Below are positions 7,518-14,683 of a stretch of DNA of 24,206 nucleotides, piece by piece. Below the pieces are notes generated by a model. The model saw only the letters and a list, made by a program, of their open reading frames with translations. It made no database searches and was not told where the DNA came from. Within the stretch, counting starts at the first letter, position 1; every line of letters starts with the position of its first letter. The translations under genes were made by a program, and so were the position numbers. Source of the stretch: DAIRVC01 sp036803025 (GTDB lineage: Bacteria; Chloroflexota; Anaerolineae; Anaerolineales; E44-bin32); contig DAIRVC010000022.1 of assembly GCA_036803025.1 (NCBI GenBank), forward strand, positions 1 through 24,206, in the 5' to 3' direction.

Positions 7518-8330
7518 ATGACCGAACCGCTCGCGAAACCGATCCCTATGGGCCTGCTCGAGGCGATCGAGGCCAACGGCCTGGCCTTCTGGGAGGTCTT
7601 CTGCTCCCGGCCGGGGATGGAGTTCCATCGCCAGCCCGGACTGGTCTGGTTCGCCAGCGGGTATGAGGCGCCGACGCTCAACGGTGTTCTATGGGCCGAC
7701 CTCCCCCCCAACACGACCGAGGCGGCGATCGACGTTGTGACCGCCCGCTTCCGACGGCGGCAGCTGCCGATGGAATGGCGTGTCGGTCCCAGCAGCCGGC
7801 CGGCCGATCTGGGAGATCACCTCGCCCGGCGAGGTTTCACTCTGGCCGAGGACATCCCGGCCCTGTTCCTGGATCTGGACAGCCCGCTGCCTGAGGCGCC
7901 TGCGCCGAGCGGCCTGCGCGTCGAATTGGTGGAGGATCCCGTGAGGCTGGGCGCGTGGTTCGAGGCTTGGGAGAGCGGCTTCGGCGTGCCGCCGTTCTTC
8001 AGCGCCGCGTTCCGCGACGCCTACAGCCACATTGGATTTGGCGAAGACAAGCCGCTGCAGAATCTGGTGACGTTCCTGGACGGGGTGCCGGTGGCCTCCG
8101 CAACCGTCTTCCTGGCCGCGGGCCTGGCCGGCCTGCACAGCATCGCCACCGTCCCAGGAGCACGAAGTAGAGGGATCGGTGCAGCCGTGACCCGCTCGGC
8201 GCTGGAGCTGGCCCGAACTCGCGGGGCCGAGACTGCCTTCCTACACTCGACGCCGATGGGGTCCAGCCTGTACCGCCGCCTCGGGTTCCACGAGTGCGGC
8301 CGGCTCAGCATATTCCTCGCACCAGGGTAG
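7518..8330 (+). CDS. GNAT-family N-acetyltransferase
   Basis: A 270-residue soluble protein expected to move an acyl group from acyl-CoA to an amine; the substrate cannot be told from sequence. The GNAT fold occupies the second half, about residues 135-268. It carries the acetyl-CoA loop R-S-R-G-I-G near residue 217, preceded by the strand LAGLHSIATVPGA. The typical late segment follows (AFLHSTPMGSSLYRRLGFHECGR), where Y-x-x-L-G-F is the usual helix-strand signature. Residues 1-130 have no clear motif; they may be a degenerate second GNAT half, as seen in two-domain members. The ATG at 7518 lacks a strong Shine-Dalgarno site (upstream is C-rich), so translation may be weak or the start may differ. 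The gene stands alone with its own promoter. Confidence 0.85.
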   Translation: MTEPLAKPIPMGLLEAIEANGLAFWEVFCSRPGMEFHRQPGLVWFASGYEAPTLNGVLWADLPPNTTEAAIDVVTARFRRRQLPMEWRVGPSSRPADLGDHLARRGFTLAEDIPALFLDLDSPLPEAPAPSGLRVELVEDPVRLGAWFEAWESGFGVPPFFSAAFRDAYSHIGFGEDKPLQNLVTFLDGVPVASATVFLAAGLAGLHSIATVPGARSRGIGAAVTRSALELARTRGAETAFLHSTPMGSSLYRRLGFHECGRLSIFLAPG

Positions 8331-8381
8331 GAACCCTGGGCGTCCAGCCACGTCCTCTGTAGTGTGAGTCGCCTGCATCCA

Positions 8382-8410
8382 TTGAGATTTCGGACTAATT
8401 CAGGTAATAT
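8382..8410 (+). promoter_or_regulatory. Sigma-70-type promoter for the 2-oxoacid dehydrogenase operon
   Basis: TTGAGA (8382-8387), exactly 17 bases, TAATAT (8405-8410). The leader of about 90 bases before the ATG at 8507 contains a GC-rich hairpin (8420-8446). Confidence 0.7.
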
Positions 8411-8419
8411 TCGCCCGGC

Positions 8420-8446
8420 CCGCCCGGTGGTGACGCCGCCGGGCGG
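8420..8446 (+). other. GC-rich hairpin at the 5' end of the operon leader
   Basis: CCGCCCGG (8420-8427) and CCGGGCGG (8439-8446) pair perfectly over an 11-base loop, starting within a few bases of the predicted transcription start. It could protect the 5' end of the mRNA or be a regulator site; no known riboswitch is recognised. Confidence 0.4.
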
Positions 8447-8506
8447 CTCGGAGGCGGCCATCCTGGTCCCGCGTCCGTGTTCGCGGACACTCCCGGGAGG
8501 CCGTGA

Positions 8507-9490
8507 ATGACGTTGAGCAAGGATGTCCAGCTGGAGATGTACTGGACGATGCTCCTGGCGCGCCGGCTGGACGAACGAGCCTGGGTTCTCCACCGCCAGG
8601 GCAAGATCGCCTTCCACATCTCGGGGATCGGCCATGAGGCCGCCCAGATCGGCGCCGCATTCGCGCTGGAGCGGGGCAAAGACTGGTGGGTGCCGTACTA
8701 CCGTGACCTGGCACTCCTGCTGGCGCTGGGTTACAGCCCGTTGGATTTCATGTTGGCGCTGATGGGCAAGCGCGGCGAGCCGACCTCCGGGGCGCGGCAG
8801 ATGCCCAGCCATTGGAGCCTGCGCGCCGCGAACGTCGTCAGCCACTCGTCGCCGGTGGCGACCCAGACGCCGCATGCGGCCGGCATCGGCCTGGGGATCA
8901 AGATGCGCGGCGACGACGCCGTCGTCCTGACCAGCATCGGTGAAGGATCAACCGCACAGGGCGAGTGGTACGAAGGCGTCAACTGGGCGGCCATCCACAA
9001 GCTGCCGGTCATCTTCCTGGTCGAGAACAACATCTATGCCATCTCCGTGCGCCAGGAGATGCAGATGGCGGTCGAGAGCGTGGCGGCGAAGGCCGCCGGC
9101 CTTGGGCTGACCGGCGTGGCCGTCGACGGGCTGGACGTCCTCGAGACGCAGCGGGTCGTGGCCGAGGCGGCGGCGCGCGCCCGCGCCGGTGAGGGCCCGA
9201 CGCTGGTCGAGGCCAAAGTCTATCGTCTGACGCCGCACTCGTCGGACGACGACGACCGCTCCTATCGCTCGCGCGAGGAGGTCGAGAGCTGGAAGGCTCA
9301 GGACCCGTTGGTGCGCTTCCGCGAGACGCTGCTCAAGAACAAGGTCCTGACCGAAGCGGCCGAGGCCGAGATGGATGAACGCGCCCGCGGGCAGGTCGAA
9401 GAGGCGGTGCGGGTCGCCCAGGAGGCGCCCTATCCGGAGGTGAGCGAAGCGGCCTACCCGGTCTATGCCGAGGAGATCCGGCATGCCTGA
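8507..9490 (+). CDS. 2-oxoacid dehydrogenase E1 component, alpha subunit (BCKDH-like)
   Basis: A 327-residue thiamine-diphosphate enzyme subunit. With E1-beta it decarboxylates a 2-oxoacid and passes the acyl group to lipoyl-E2. The start ATG has GGGAGG (8495-8500) six bases upstream. The ThDP/Mg motif reads G145-E146-G147-S-T-A-Q-G and continues to E-G-V-N and V-E-N-N-I-Y-A-I; the usual GDG is GEG here, a conservative change of the metal-binding acid. H244-S-S-D-D-D-D followed by S-Y-R matches the loop typical of branched-chain 2-oxoacid dehydrogenase alpha subunits rather than classic PdhA. First gene of the E1-alpha/E1-beta/E2 operon; its stop overlaps the next start by 8 bases. Whether the substrate is pyruvate or branched-chain oxoacids cannot be decided from sequence. 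Confidence 0.92.
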   Translation: MTLSKDVQLEMYWTMLLARRLDERAWVLHRQGKIAFHISGIGHEAAQIGAAFALERGKDWWVPYYRDLALLLALGYSPLDFMLALMGKRGEPTSGARQMPSHWSLRAANVVSHSSPVATQTPHAAGIGLGIKMRGDDAVVLTSIGEGSTAQGEWYEGVNWAAIHKLPVIFLVENNIYAISVRQEMQMAVESVAAKAAGLGLTGVAVDGLDVLETQRVVAEAAARARAGEGPTLVEAKVYRLTPHSSDDDDRSYRSREEVESWKAQDPLVRFRETLLKNKVLTEAAEAEMDERARGQVEEAVRVAQEAPYPEVSEAAYPVYAEEIRHA

Positions 9491-10469
9491 GATCACGCTG
9501 ATCGAGGGCATCCGCCAGGCGATGGATGAGGAGCTGGCCCGCGACGAGCGGGTCTTCGTCGTCGGCGAGGATGTCGGCCCGCGCGGCGGCGTGTTCCGCG
9601 CCACGCTGGGCCTGTTCGACAAATATGGCGCCGGGCGCGTCATCGATTCCCCGCTGGCGGAGCTTTCGATTGTCGGTGTGGGAATCGGCGCGGCATTGTA
9701 CGGCATGCGCCCGATCTGCGAGGTGCAGTTCGCCGATTTCATCCACCCGGCCTTCAACCAGATCGTCAATGAAGCGGCCAAGATGTGCTACCGCTCGAAG
9801 GGCGACTGGACCGTTCCGCTGGTCATCCGCGCGCCGTACGGCGGCGGGATCGGCGGCGGGCTGTACCACTCGCAGTCGGTCGAGGCCTTCTTCGCCCACG
9901 TCCCAGGGCTGAAGGTCGTCATCCCGTCGAACCCATACGACGCCAAGGGGCTGCTCAAGTCGGCGGTGCGCGACCCGGGTCCGGTGCTATACCTCGAGCC
10001 GAAAAAGGGTTACCGCCTGATCAAGGGCGAAGTGCCGAAGGACGAAGAAGTCCTCGTCCCCATCGGCCCGGCGCGCGTATCGCGTGCCGGGCGGGACCTG
10101 ACCGTTCTGGCTTACGGCATGATGCACCATTACGCACTGCAGGCGGCCGAGGCCGCAGCGGCCGACGGCATCGAGGCCGAGGTGATCGACCTGCGCACAC
10201 TGTATCCGGTTGACCGCAGCACCATCCTGGCTTCGGTGGGCAAGACCGGCAAGGCGCTGGTGGTCTATGAGGACAACCGCACCGGCGGCTACGGCGCCGA
10301 GATCGCCGCGCTGCTGGCCGACGAGGCCTTTACTGATCTGGATGCGCCGGTGCGCCGGTTGGCCGGGCCGGACATCCCGGCCGTGCCGTTCAGCCACCCG
10401 TTGCAGGACTGGTTCATGGTCGATGCGCACAAGATCGGCCAGGCGATTCGGGACCTAGCCGCCTACTAG
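9483..10469 (+). CDS. 2-oxoacid dehydrogenase E1 component, beta subunit
   Basis: A 328-residue partner of the alpha subunit; the two form an alpha2-beta2 heterotetramer with ThDP at the interface. The ATG at 9483 lies inside the end of the alpha gene (ATGCCTGA overlap), with AGGAGA (9471-9476) six bases upstream, so translation is probably coupled. The N-terminal pyrimidine-binding domain is seen in VFVVGEDVG, then DSPLAELSIVGVGIGAAL (with the ThDP-activating glutamate in the A-E pair) and EVQFADFIHPAFNQI. The transketolase C-terminal domain begins near residue 200 (LTVLAYGMM, EVIDLRTLYPVD, VVYEDNRTGGYGAEI). The length is normal for the family. The next gene follows after 45 bases, in the same operon. 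Confidence 0.95.
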   Translation: MPEITLIEGIRQAMDEELARDERVFVVGEDVGPRGGVFRATLGLFDKYGAGRVIDSPLAELSIVGVGIGAALYGMRPICEVQFADFIHPAFNQIVNEAAKMCYRSKGDWTVPLVIRAPYGGGIGGGLYHSQSVEAFFAHVPGLKVVIPSNPYDAKGLLKSAVRDPGPVLYLEPKKGYRLIKGEVPKDEEVLVPIGPARVSRAGRDLTVLAYGMMHHYALQAAEAAAADGIEAEVIDLRTLYPVDRSTILASVGKTGKALVVYEDNRTGGYGAEIAALLADEAFTDLDAPVRRLAGPDIPAVPFSHPLQDWFMVDAHKIGQAIRDLAAY

Positions 10470-10514
10470 CGGCGGCAGCTCGGAACGAGGGGCGCGCAGG
10501 ACAGGGAGCGGGCA

Positions 10515-11777
10515 ATGGCGACGCGAGTGATCATGCCGCAGCTCGGCGAATCGGTCGTCGAGGGCACGGTGACGAAGTGGCTGAAGAAGCAGGGTGAACC
10601 GATCGCGGAGTTCGAGCCGCTGGTCGAGATCAATACGGACAAGGTCGACACCGAGGTGCCGGCACCGGCCGGGGGCGTCGTCCTGCGCCTGTACGTCGGC
10701 GAGGGTGAAACCGTGCGGGCCGGGACGATGTTGGCCGTTATCGGCCAGCCCGATGAGGCGGTGCCGGAGCAACCGGGGCAGCCGGCGGCGGCCGCCGAAG
10801 CGCGCGCTCCTTCGCCGAGTGAGCCCCGCCCGCCGGCGGCACGCTCAGAACTGGGCTTCATCTCGCCGGTCGTAGCCCGCATCGCCGCCGAGCACGCCGT
10901 CGACCTCGGCCGCATCCGGGGCACCGGGCAGGGCGGACGCATCACCAAGAAGGATGTCCTGGCGGCTGTTGGGTCCGAGCCGACTCTGGCCGCGCCGGCC
11001 CCCTGGGAGCAGCCGGCGCTGGGGGAGCTGTTCCGTCCGACGGAAGAGGTCTTCGGTGCTTCGGGCGAGGCTCAGACCATGGAGCCGACCATGGCACCGC
11101 CGGGAAGTCTCCTGCCTTTGGACAGTGTGCGGCGCGCCATCGCCGACCACATGGTGCTCTCCAAGCGCACCAGCCCGCACGTGACCACCGTCATGGAGGC
11201 AGATCTCAGCCGCGTGGTCGCCCACCGGCAGGCGCAGCGTTCGGCTTTCCAGCGCGACGGGGTCAACCTGACGTTCACCCCGTACTTCGTCTCGGCCGCG
11301 GTCGAGGCGCTCAAGGCGTTCCCACTGGTCAACGCCTCGTGGAGTGATCGCGGCATCGTCCTGCATCGCGGCGTGCACATCGGTGTGGCCGTGTCGCTGG
11401 GCGAGAAGGGCCTGATCGTCCCGGTCATCAGGGACGCCGATCAGAAGTCGCTGCGCCGCCTGGCGTCTGAGGTCAACGACCTGGCTGCGCGCGCCCGCGC
11501 CCGGCAGCTCAAGCCGGACGAGGTCCAGGGCGGCACCTTCACCATCACCAACCACGGCATCAGCGGTTCGCTGTTCGCCACCCCGATCATCAACCAGCCG
11601 CAGTGCGCCATCCTGGGGGTGGGTGCCATTCAGAAGCGTGTGGTTGTGATCGACGATGCCATCGCCATTCGACCGATGGTCTACCTATCCCTGACCTTCG
11701 ATCACCGCATCCTGGACGGCGCCTCGGCGGACGGCTTCCTGGCCCGGGTGGTGCAGGCGCTTCAGAACTTGACCTGA
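10515..11777 (+). CDS. Dihydrolipoamide acyltransferase (E2) with one lipoyl domain
   Basis: A 420-residue core enzyme that carries the acyl group on lipoate and transfers it to CoA. The start ATG has GGGAG (10504-10508) six bases upstream. Domain order: a lipoyl domain (residues 1-77, with the modified lysine K43 in NTDKVDTE); a Pro/Ala-rich linker; a peripheral subunit-binding domain (~115-152, VVARIAAEHAVDLGRIRGTG); a second linker; and a catalytic domain from ~195 to the end. The active-site motif is DH397RILD401G, with the catalytic histidine present. There is a single lipoyl domain, as in many BCKDH and 2-oxoglutarate E2s. It follows the E1 genes directly. The precise substrate class remains open, so I give no gene symbol. 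Confidence 0.95.
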   Translation: MATRVIMPQLGESVVEGTVTKWLKKQGEPIAEFEPLVEINTDKVDTEVPAPAGGVVLRLYVGEGETVRAGTMLAVIGQPDEAVPEQPGQPAAAAEARAPSPSEPRPPAARSELGFISPVVARIAAEHAVDLGRIRGTGQGGRITKKDVLAAVGSEPTLAAPAPWEQPALGELFRPTEEVFGASGEAQTMEPTMAPPGSLLPLDSVRRAIADHMVLSKRTSPHVTTVMEADLSRVVAHRQAQRSAFQRDGVNLTFTPYFVSAAVEALKAFPLVNASWSDRGIVLHRGVHIGVAVSLGEKGLIVPVIRDADQKSLRRLASEVNDLAARARARQLKPDEVQGGTFTITNHGISGSLFATPIINQPQCAILGVGAIQKRVVVIDDAIAIRPMVYLSLTFDHRILDGASADGFLARVVQALQNLT

Positions 11778-11862
11778 GGTGCGGCAGGTTCGGTCGGCGC
11801 TTCGACCGCCGCCGGCGGCGCCTCGCGGGAGCGCCTGCGCCCACGCGGATTCGCCGCAGGCA

Positions 11863-11891
11863 GTGACTCCCGCAAGGCCTCGCGTTACAAT
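11863..11891 (+). promoter_or_regulatory. Sigma-70-type promoter for the E3 gene
   Basis: GTGACT (11863-11868), a 17-base spacer and TACAAT (11886-11891), 36 bases before the ATG at 11928. It suggests that E3 can be made independently of E1/E2. Confidence 0.65.
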
Positions 11892-11927
11892 CTCAACCTG
11901 CAGCCCAATGCATTGGGAGGAGCCTTC

Positions 11928-13325
11928 ATGCCAGACTACGACGTCCTTGTCATCGGCGCCGGGCCGGCCGGCTACGTCTGCGCCATTCGGGCCGCCCAGT
12001 TGGGCCAGAAGACGGCGATCGTCGATCGCGAATGGCTGGGCGGGGTGTGCCTGAATGTCGGCTGCATCCCCTCCAAGGCGCTGCTGCACAATGCCGAGGT
12101 GGCGCACACCCTGCGCACGGGAGGCAAGGAGCTCGGCTTCACCTTCGACGGCCTGAAGCTGGACTACGGCGCCGCGGTGCGACGCAGCCGGCAGGTCTCG
12201 GAGCGGCTGGTCAAAGGCGTCGGCTTCTTGATGAAGAAGAACAAGATCGAAGTGCTGATGGGCACGGCCAGCCTGGAAGGCGCGGGGAAGGTCGTCGTCA
12301 CCGCTGCGGATGGGGCGGCGAAGACCGTCTCGGCCGCGCACGTCGTCATCGCCACTGGCGCCAGGCCGGCGGCCATCCCCGGCGTGGCGATCGATGGGCA
12401 GCGAGTACTGACCTACCGCGAGGCCATCTTGCAAGAATCCCTCCCGGAGTCGGTGGTCATCATCGGCGCCGGGGCGATCGGGCTGGAATTCGCCACCGTG
12501 TGGAACAGCTACGGGGCCGAGGTGACCGTGGTCGAGATGCTGCCGCGCATCGCTCCGCTCGAGGATGAAGAGGTCAGCAAGGAGATCTCACGCGCCTTCA
12601 ACAAGCGCGGCATCAAGACTCTGGCCGGGACGAAGGTGGAGGCGGTCGAGGCGCTCAAGACCAAGGTGAAGGTCACGGTCAGCGGCGCGGAAGGAAAGCA
12701 GACCCTCGAGGCCAGCCAGGCGCTGGTGGCTACCGGTTTCAAGCCAAACAGCCAGGATATCGGCCTGGAGTCGGCCGGGGTCAAAACCGACGGGCGCGGC
12801 TTCATCGAGATCGACGACCGCATGGCCGCCAGCGCGCCCGGGATCTGGGCCATCGGGGATGTGACCGGGAAGCTCATGCTGGCGCATGTCGGCTCCGCCA
12901 TGGGGATCATCTGCGCCGAGAACATCGCCGGCGCCGAAACGACCACGCTCAACTACGAGATGATGCCGCGCGCCACGTACAGCCAGCCGCAGATCGCTTC
13001 GTTCGGGCTGACCGAGGCGCAGGCCAAGGAGCGCGGCTACCAGCCAAAGGTGGGGCGCTTCCCGTTCCAGGCCAACGGCAAAGCCCTCGGTCTGGGCGAC
13101 TACGCCGGCTGGGTCAAGCTGATCGTCGACGCCAAATACGGCGAGATTCTCGGGGCGCACATGGTCGGCCCGGACGTGACTGAGCTCCTGCCCGAATTGA
13201 CGCTGGCGCAGATGATGGAGCTCACGCCGGCGGAGATCGCCCGCAACGTCCACGCGCATCCGACCTTGAGCGAAACCCTGATGGAGGCGGCCCACGCCGC
13301 CGAGGGGCACTCGATCCAGATCTGA
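11928..13325 (+). CDS. lpdA: Dihydrolipoamide dehydrogenase (E3)
   Basis: A 465-residue FAD flavoenzyme that reoxidises dihydrolipoamide on E2 and makes NADH. The ATG at 11928 is chosen because GGGAGGAG (11915-11922) lies 5 bases upstream; the in-frame TTG at 11913 is part of that region. Visible are the FAD-binding loop G10-A-G-P-A-G15, the redox disulfide C41-L-N-V-G-C46 (in GGVCLNVGCIPSK), the NAD loop GAGAIGLEF, the second FAD segment (PGIWAIGDVTG) and the C-terminal active-site base H444 with E449 in HAHPTLSE. All catalytic residues are present and the length is typical. Its own promoter means it may also serve other lipoate-dependent systems such as glycine cleavage or other oxoacid dehydrogenases. 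The symbol rests on clear family identity. Confidence 0.96.
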   Translation: MPDYDVLVIGAGPAGYVCAIRAAQLGQKTAIVDREWLGGVCLNVGCIPSKALLHNAEVAHTLRTGGKELGFTFDGLKLDYGAAVRRSRQVSERLVKGVGFLMKKNKIEVLMGTASLEGAGKVVVTAADGAAKTVSAAHVVIATGARPAAIPGVAIDGQRVLTYREAILQESLPESVVIIGAGAIGLEFATVWNSYGAEVTVVEMLPRIAPLEDEEVSKEISRAFNKRGIKTLAGTKVEAVEALKTKVKVTVSGAEGKQTLEASQALVATGFKPNSQDIGLESAGVKTDGRGFIEIDDRMAASAPGIWAIGDVTGKLMLAHVGSAMGIICAENIAGAETTTLNYEMMPRATYSQPQIASFGLTEAQAKERGYQPKVGRFPFQANGKALGLGDYAGWVKLIVDAKYGEILGAHMVGPDVTELLPELTLAQMMELTPAEIARNVHAHPTLSETLMEAAHAAEGHSIQI

Positions 13326-13340
13326 TCCGGGAGACAAGGT

Positions 13341-13362
13341 TGCGCGAGATCCATCTCGCGCA
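13341..13362 (+). other. 22-base inverted repeat between the E3 and citrate synthase genes
   Basis: TGCGCGAGAT (13341-13350), CC, ATCTCGCGCA (13353-13362) is a perfect 10-bp inverted repeat. No T-run follows and no clear -10 box is seen before the next gene. It may be an operator, an mRNA processing hairpin or a weak terminator. Confidence 0.5.
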
Positions 13363-13428
13363 TCGACAGGACATTGGCGCTTGCGGCTGTGGGAGGGGGC
13401 AGGCCGAACTGACCTGCGGAGGCACAGT

Positions 13429-14601
13429 ATGAACGAGATTGCTCGGGGGCTGGAAGGGGTCCGCTTCACTGAGACCCGATTGAGCAAGGTCGACGGGCTG
13501 GCGGGCGAGCTGACCATCGCCGGTTTCCCGCTGGAAGAACTGGCGCCCAATGCTTCGTTTGAGGAAGTGCTCTTCCTGCTATGGCAGGACCGGCTGCCGG
13601 GCAGGGCCGAGCTGGAGAAGCTGCGCAAGGACCTGGCGGCGCAGCGGCAGCTGCCGAGCGCGGCCATGACCGTGCTGCAGGAGGCCGCCAGCCGCAAGCT
13701 TTCGGTCATGGATGCCATGCGCATGGCCGTCGACACGATCGGGCTGTGCGAGGGCCATTCGCATCCCGACGGCGGGGCCGACGTCAGCTGCGGCGTGGCG
13801 CTCGTGGCTCACATGCCGACGATCGTGGCTGCATACTGGCGGATGCTTCATGGGCAGGAACCGATCCCGCCCGATCCGAGGCTCACCCATGCCGCCAACT
13901 ATCTGGCCATGCTCTTCGGCAAGACGCCGCATCCGGACGCCGCCCGGGCGCTCGAGACCTATCTCAACACCGTAGTCGACCACGGCATGAATGCCTCAAC
14001 CTTCACCGCGCGCGTGATCACCAGCACGCGCTCCGACATGGTCTCGGCCGTCGTCGGCGCCATCGGCGCGCTGAAGGGCCCGCTGCACGGCGGGGCGCCC
14101 GGACCTGCACTGGACATGGTCTTCGAGATTCGCGACCGGGCGGCCAAGTCCGGCAGGAGCGTGGCCGACGAGGCCGACGCCTGGGCCAGGCAGGCCGTGG
14201 CCAGCGGCGAGCGCATCATGGGGTTCGGCCATCGCGTCTACAAGGTGCGCGATCCGCGCGCCGACGTCCTCGACAAGGCCGCCGCCCGGCTCTTCGCCCG
14301 GGCCGGCGAGGCCAGTCTGTACGAAGACGCGCGCACCGTCGAACAGGTCATGCTGCGGGTGCTCGAGGAGCTCAAGCCCGGGCGCAACCTGAAGACCAAC
14401 GTCGAGTTCTACACCGCGCTGGTGCTGCACGGCGTCGGCCTCGAGACAGCGCTGTTCACGCCGACCTTCGCCGTGTCGCGTGTCGGCGGTTGGACGGCGC
14501 ACGTCTTCGAGCAGTTGGCTGAGGGCCGGCTGATTCGCCCGGACGCGGCCTATGTCGGGGAGACCCGGCGGACGTGGGTGCCGCTGGAGCAGCGCGGCTA
14601 G
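13429..14601 (+). CDS. Citrate synthase family protein (citrate or 2-methylcitrate synthase)
   Basis: A 390-residue enzyme that condenses acyl-CoA, most likely acetyl-CoA, with oxaloacetate. The ATG at 13429 has GGAGG (13418-13422) six bases upstream; the open frame further upstream has no start context. Catalytic residues: H220 in LHGGA, H268 in GFGHRVYK, and E326 in NVEFYTA where most citrate synthases have aspartate (NVDFYS). The C-terminal part has FTPTFAVSRVGGWTAHV and a conserved arginine-rich end. The small bacterial type I-like length fits a dimeric enzyme rather than the large NADH-regulated E. coli type. Placement next to a 2-oxoacid dehydrogenase cluster suggests direct use of the acyl-CoA product. 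2-Methylcitrate synthase is the main alternative; no prpB or prpD genes are in the window. Confidence 0.9.
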   Translation: MNEIARGLEGVRFTETRLSKVDGLAGELTIAGFPLEELAPNASFEEVLFLLWQDRLPGRAELEKLRKDLAAQRQLPSAAMTVLQEAASRKLSVMDAMRMAVDTIGLCEGHSHPDGGADVSCGVALVAHMPTIVAAYWRMLHGQEPIPPDPRLTHAANYLAMLFGKTPHPDAARALETYLNTVVDHGMNASTFTARVITSTRSDMVSAVVGAIGALKGPLHGGAPGPALDMVFEIRDRAAKSGRSVADEADAWARQAVASGERIMGFGHRVYKVRDPRADVLDKAAARLFARAGEASLYEDARTVEQVMLRVLEELKPGRNLKTNVEFYTALVLHGVGLETALFTPTFAVSRVGGWTAHVFEQLAEGRLIRPDAAYVGETRRTWVPLEQRG

Positions 14602-14683
14602 CGTCGGCGCAGGCCGTCCGGGGGAGCGGCCGGGCGGTCGTCGGCGGATCCGGGCCGGGTGAGGGCGCGGCAGGGAGGGGGCA

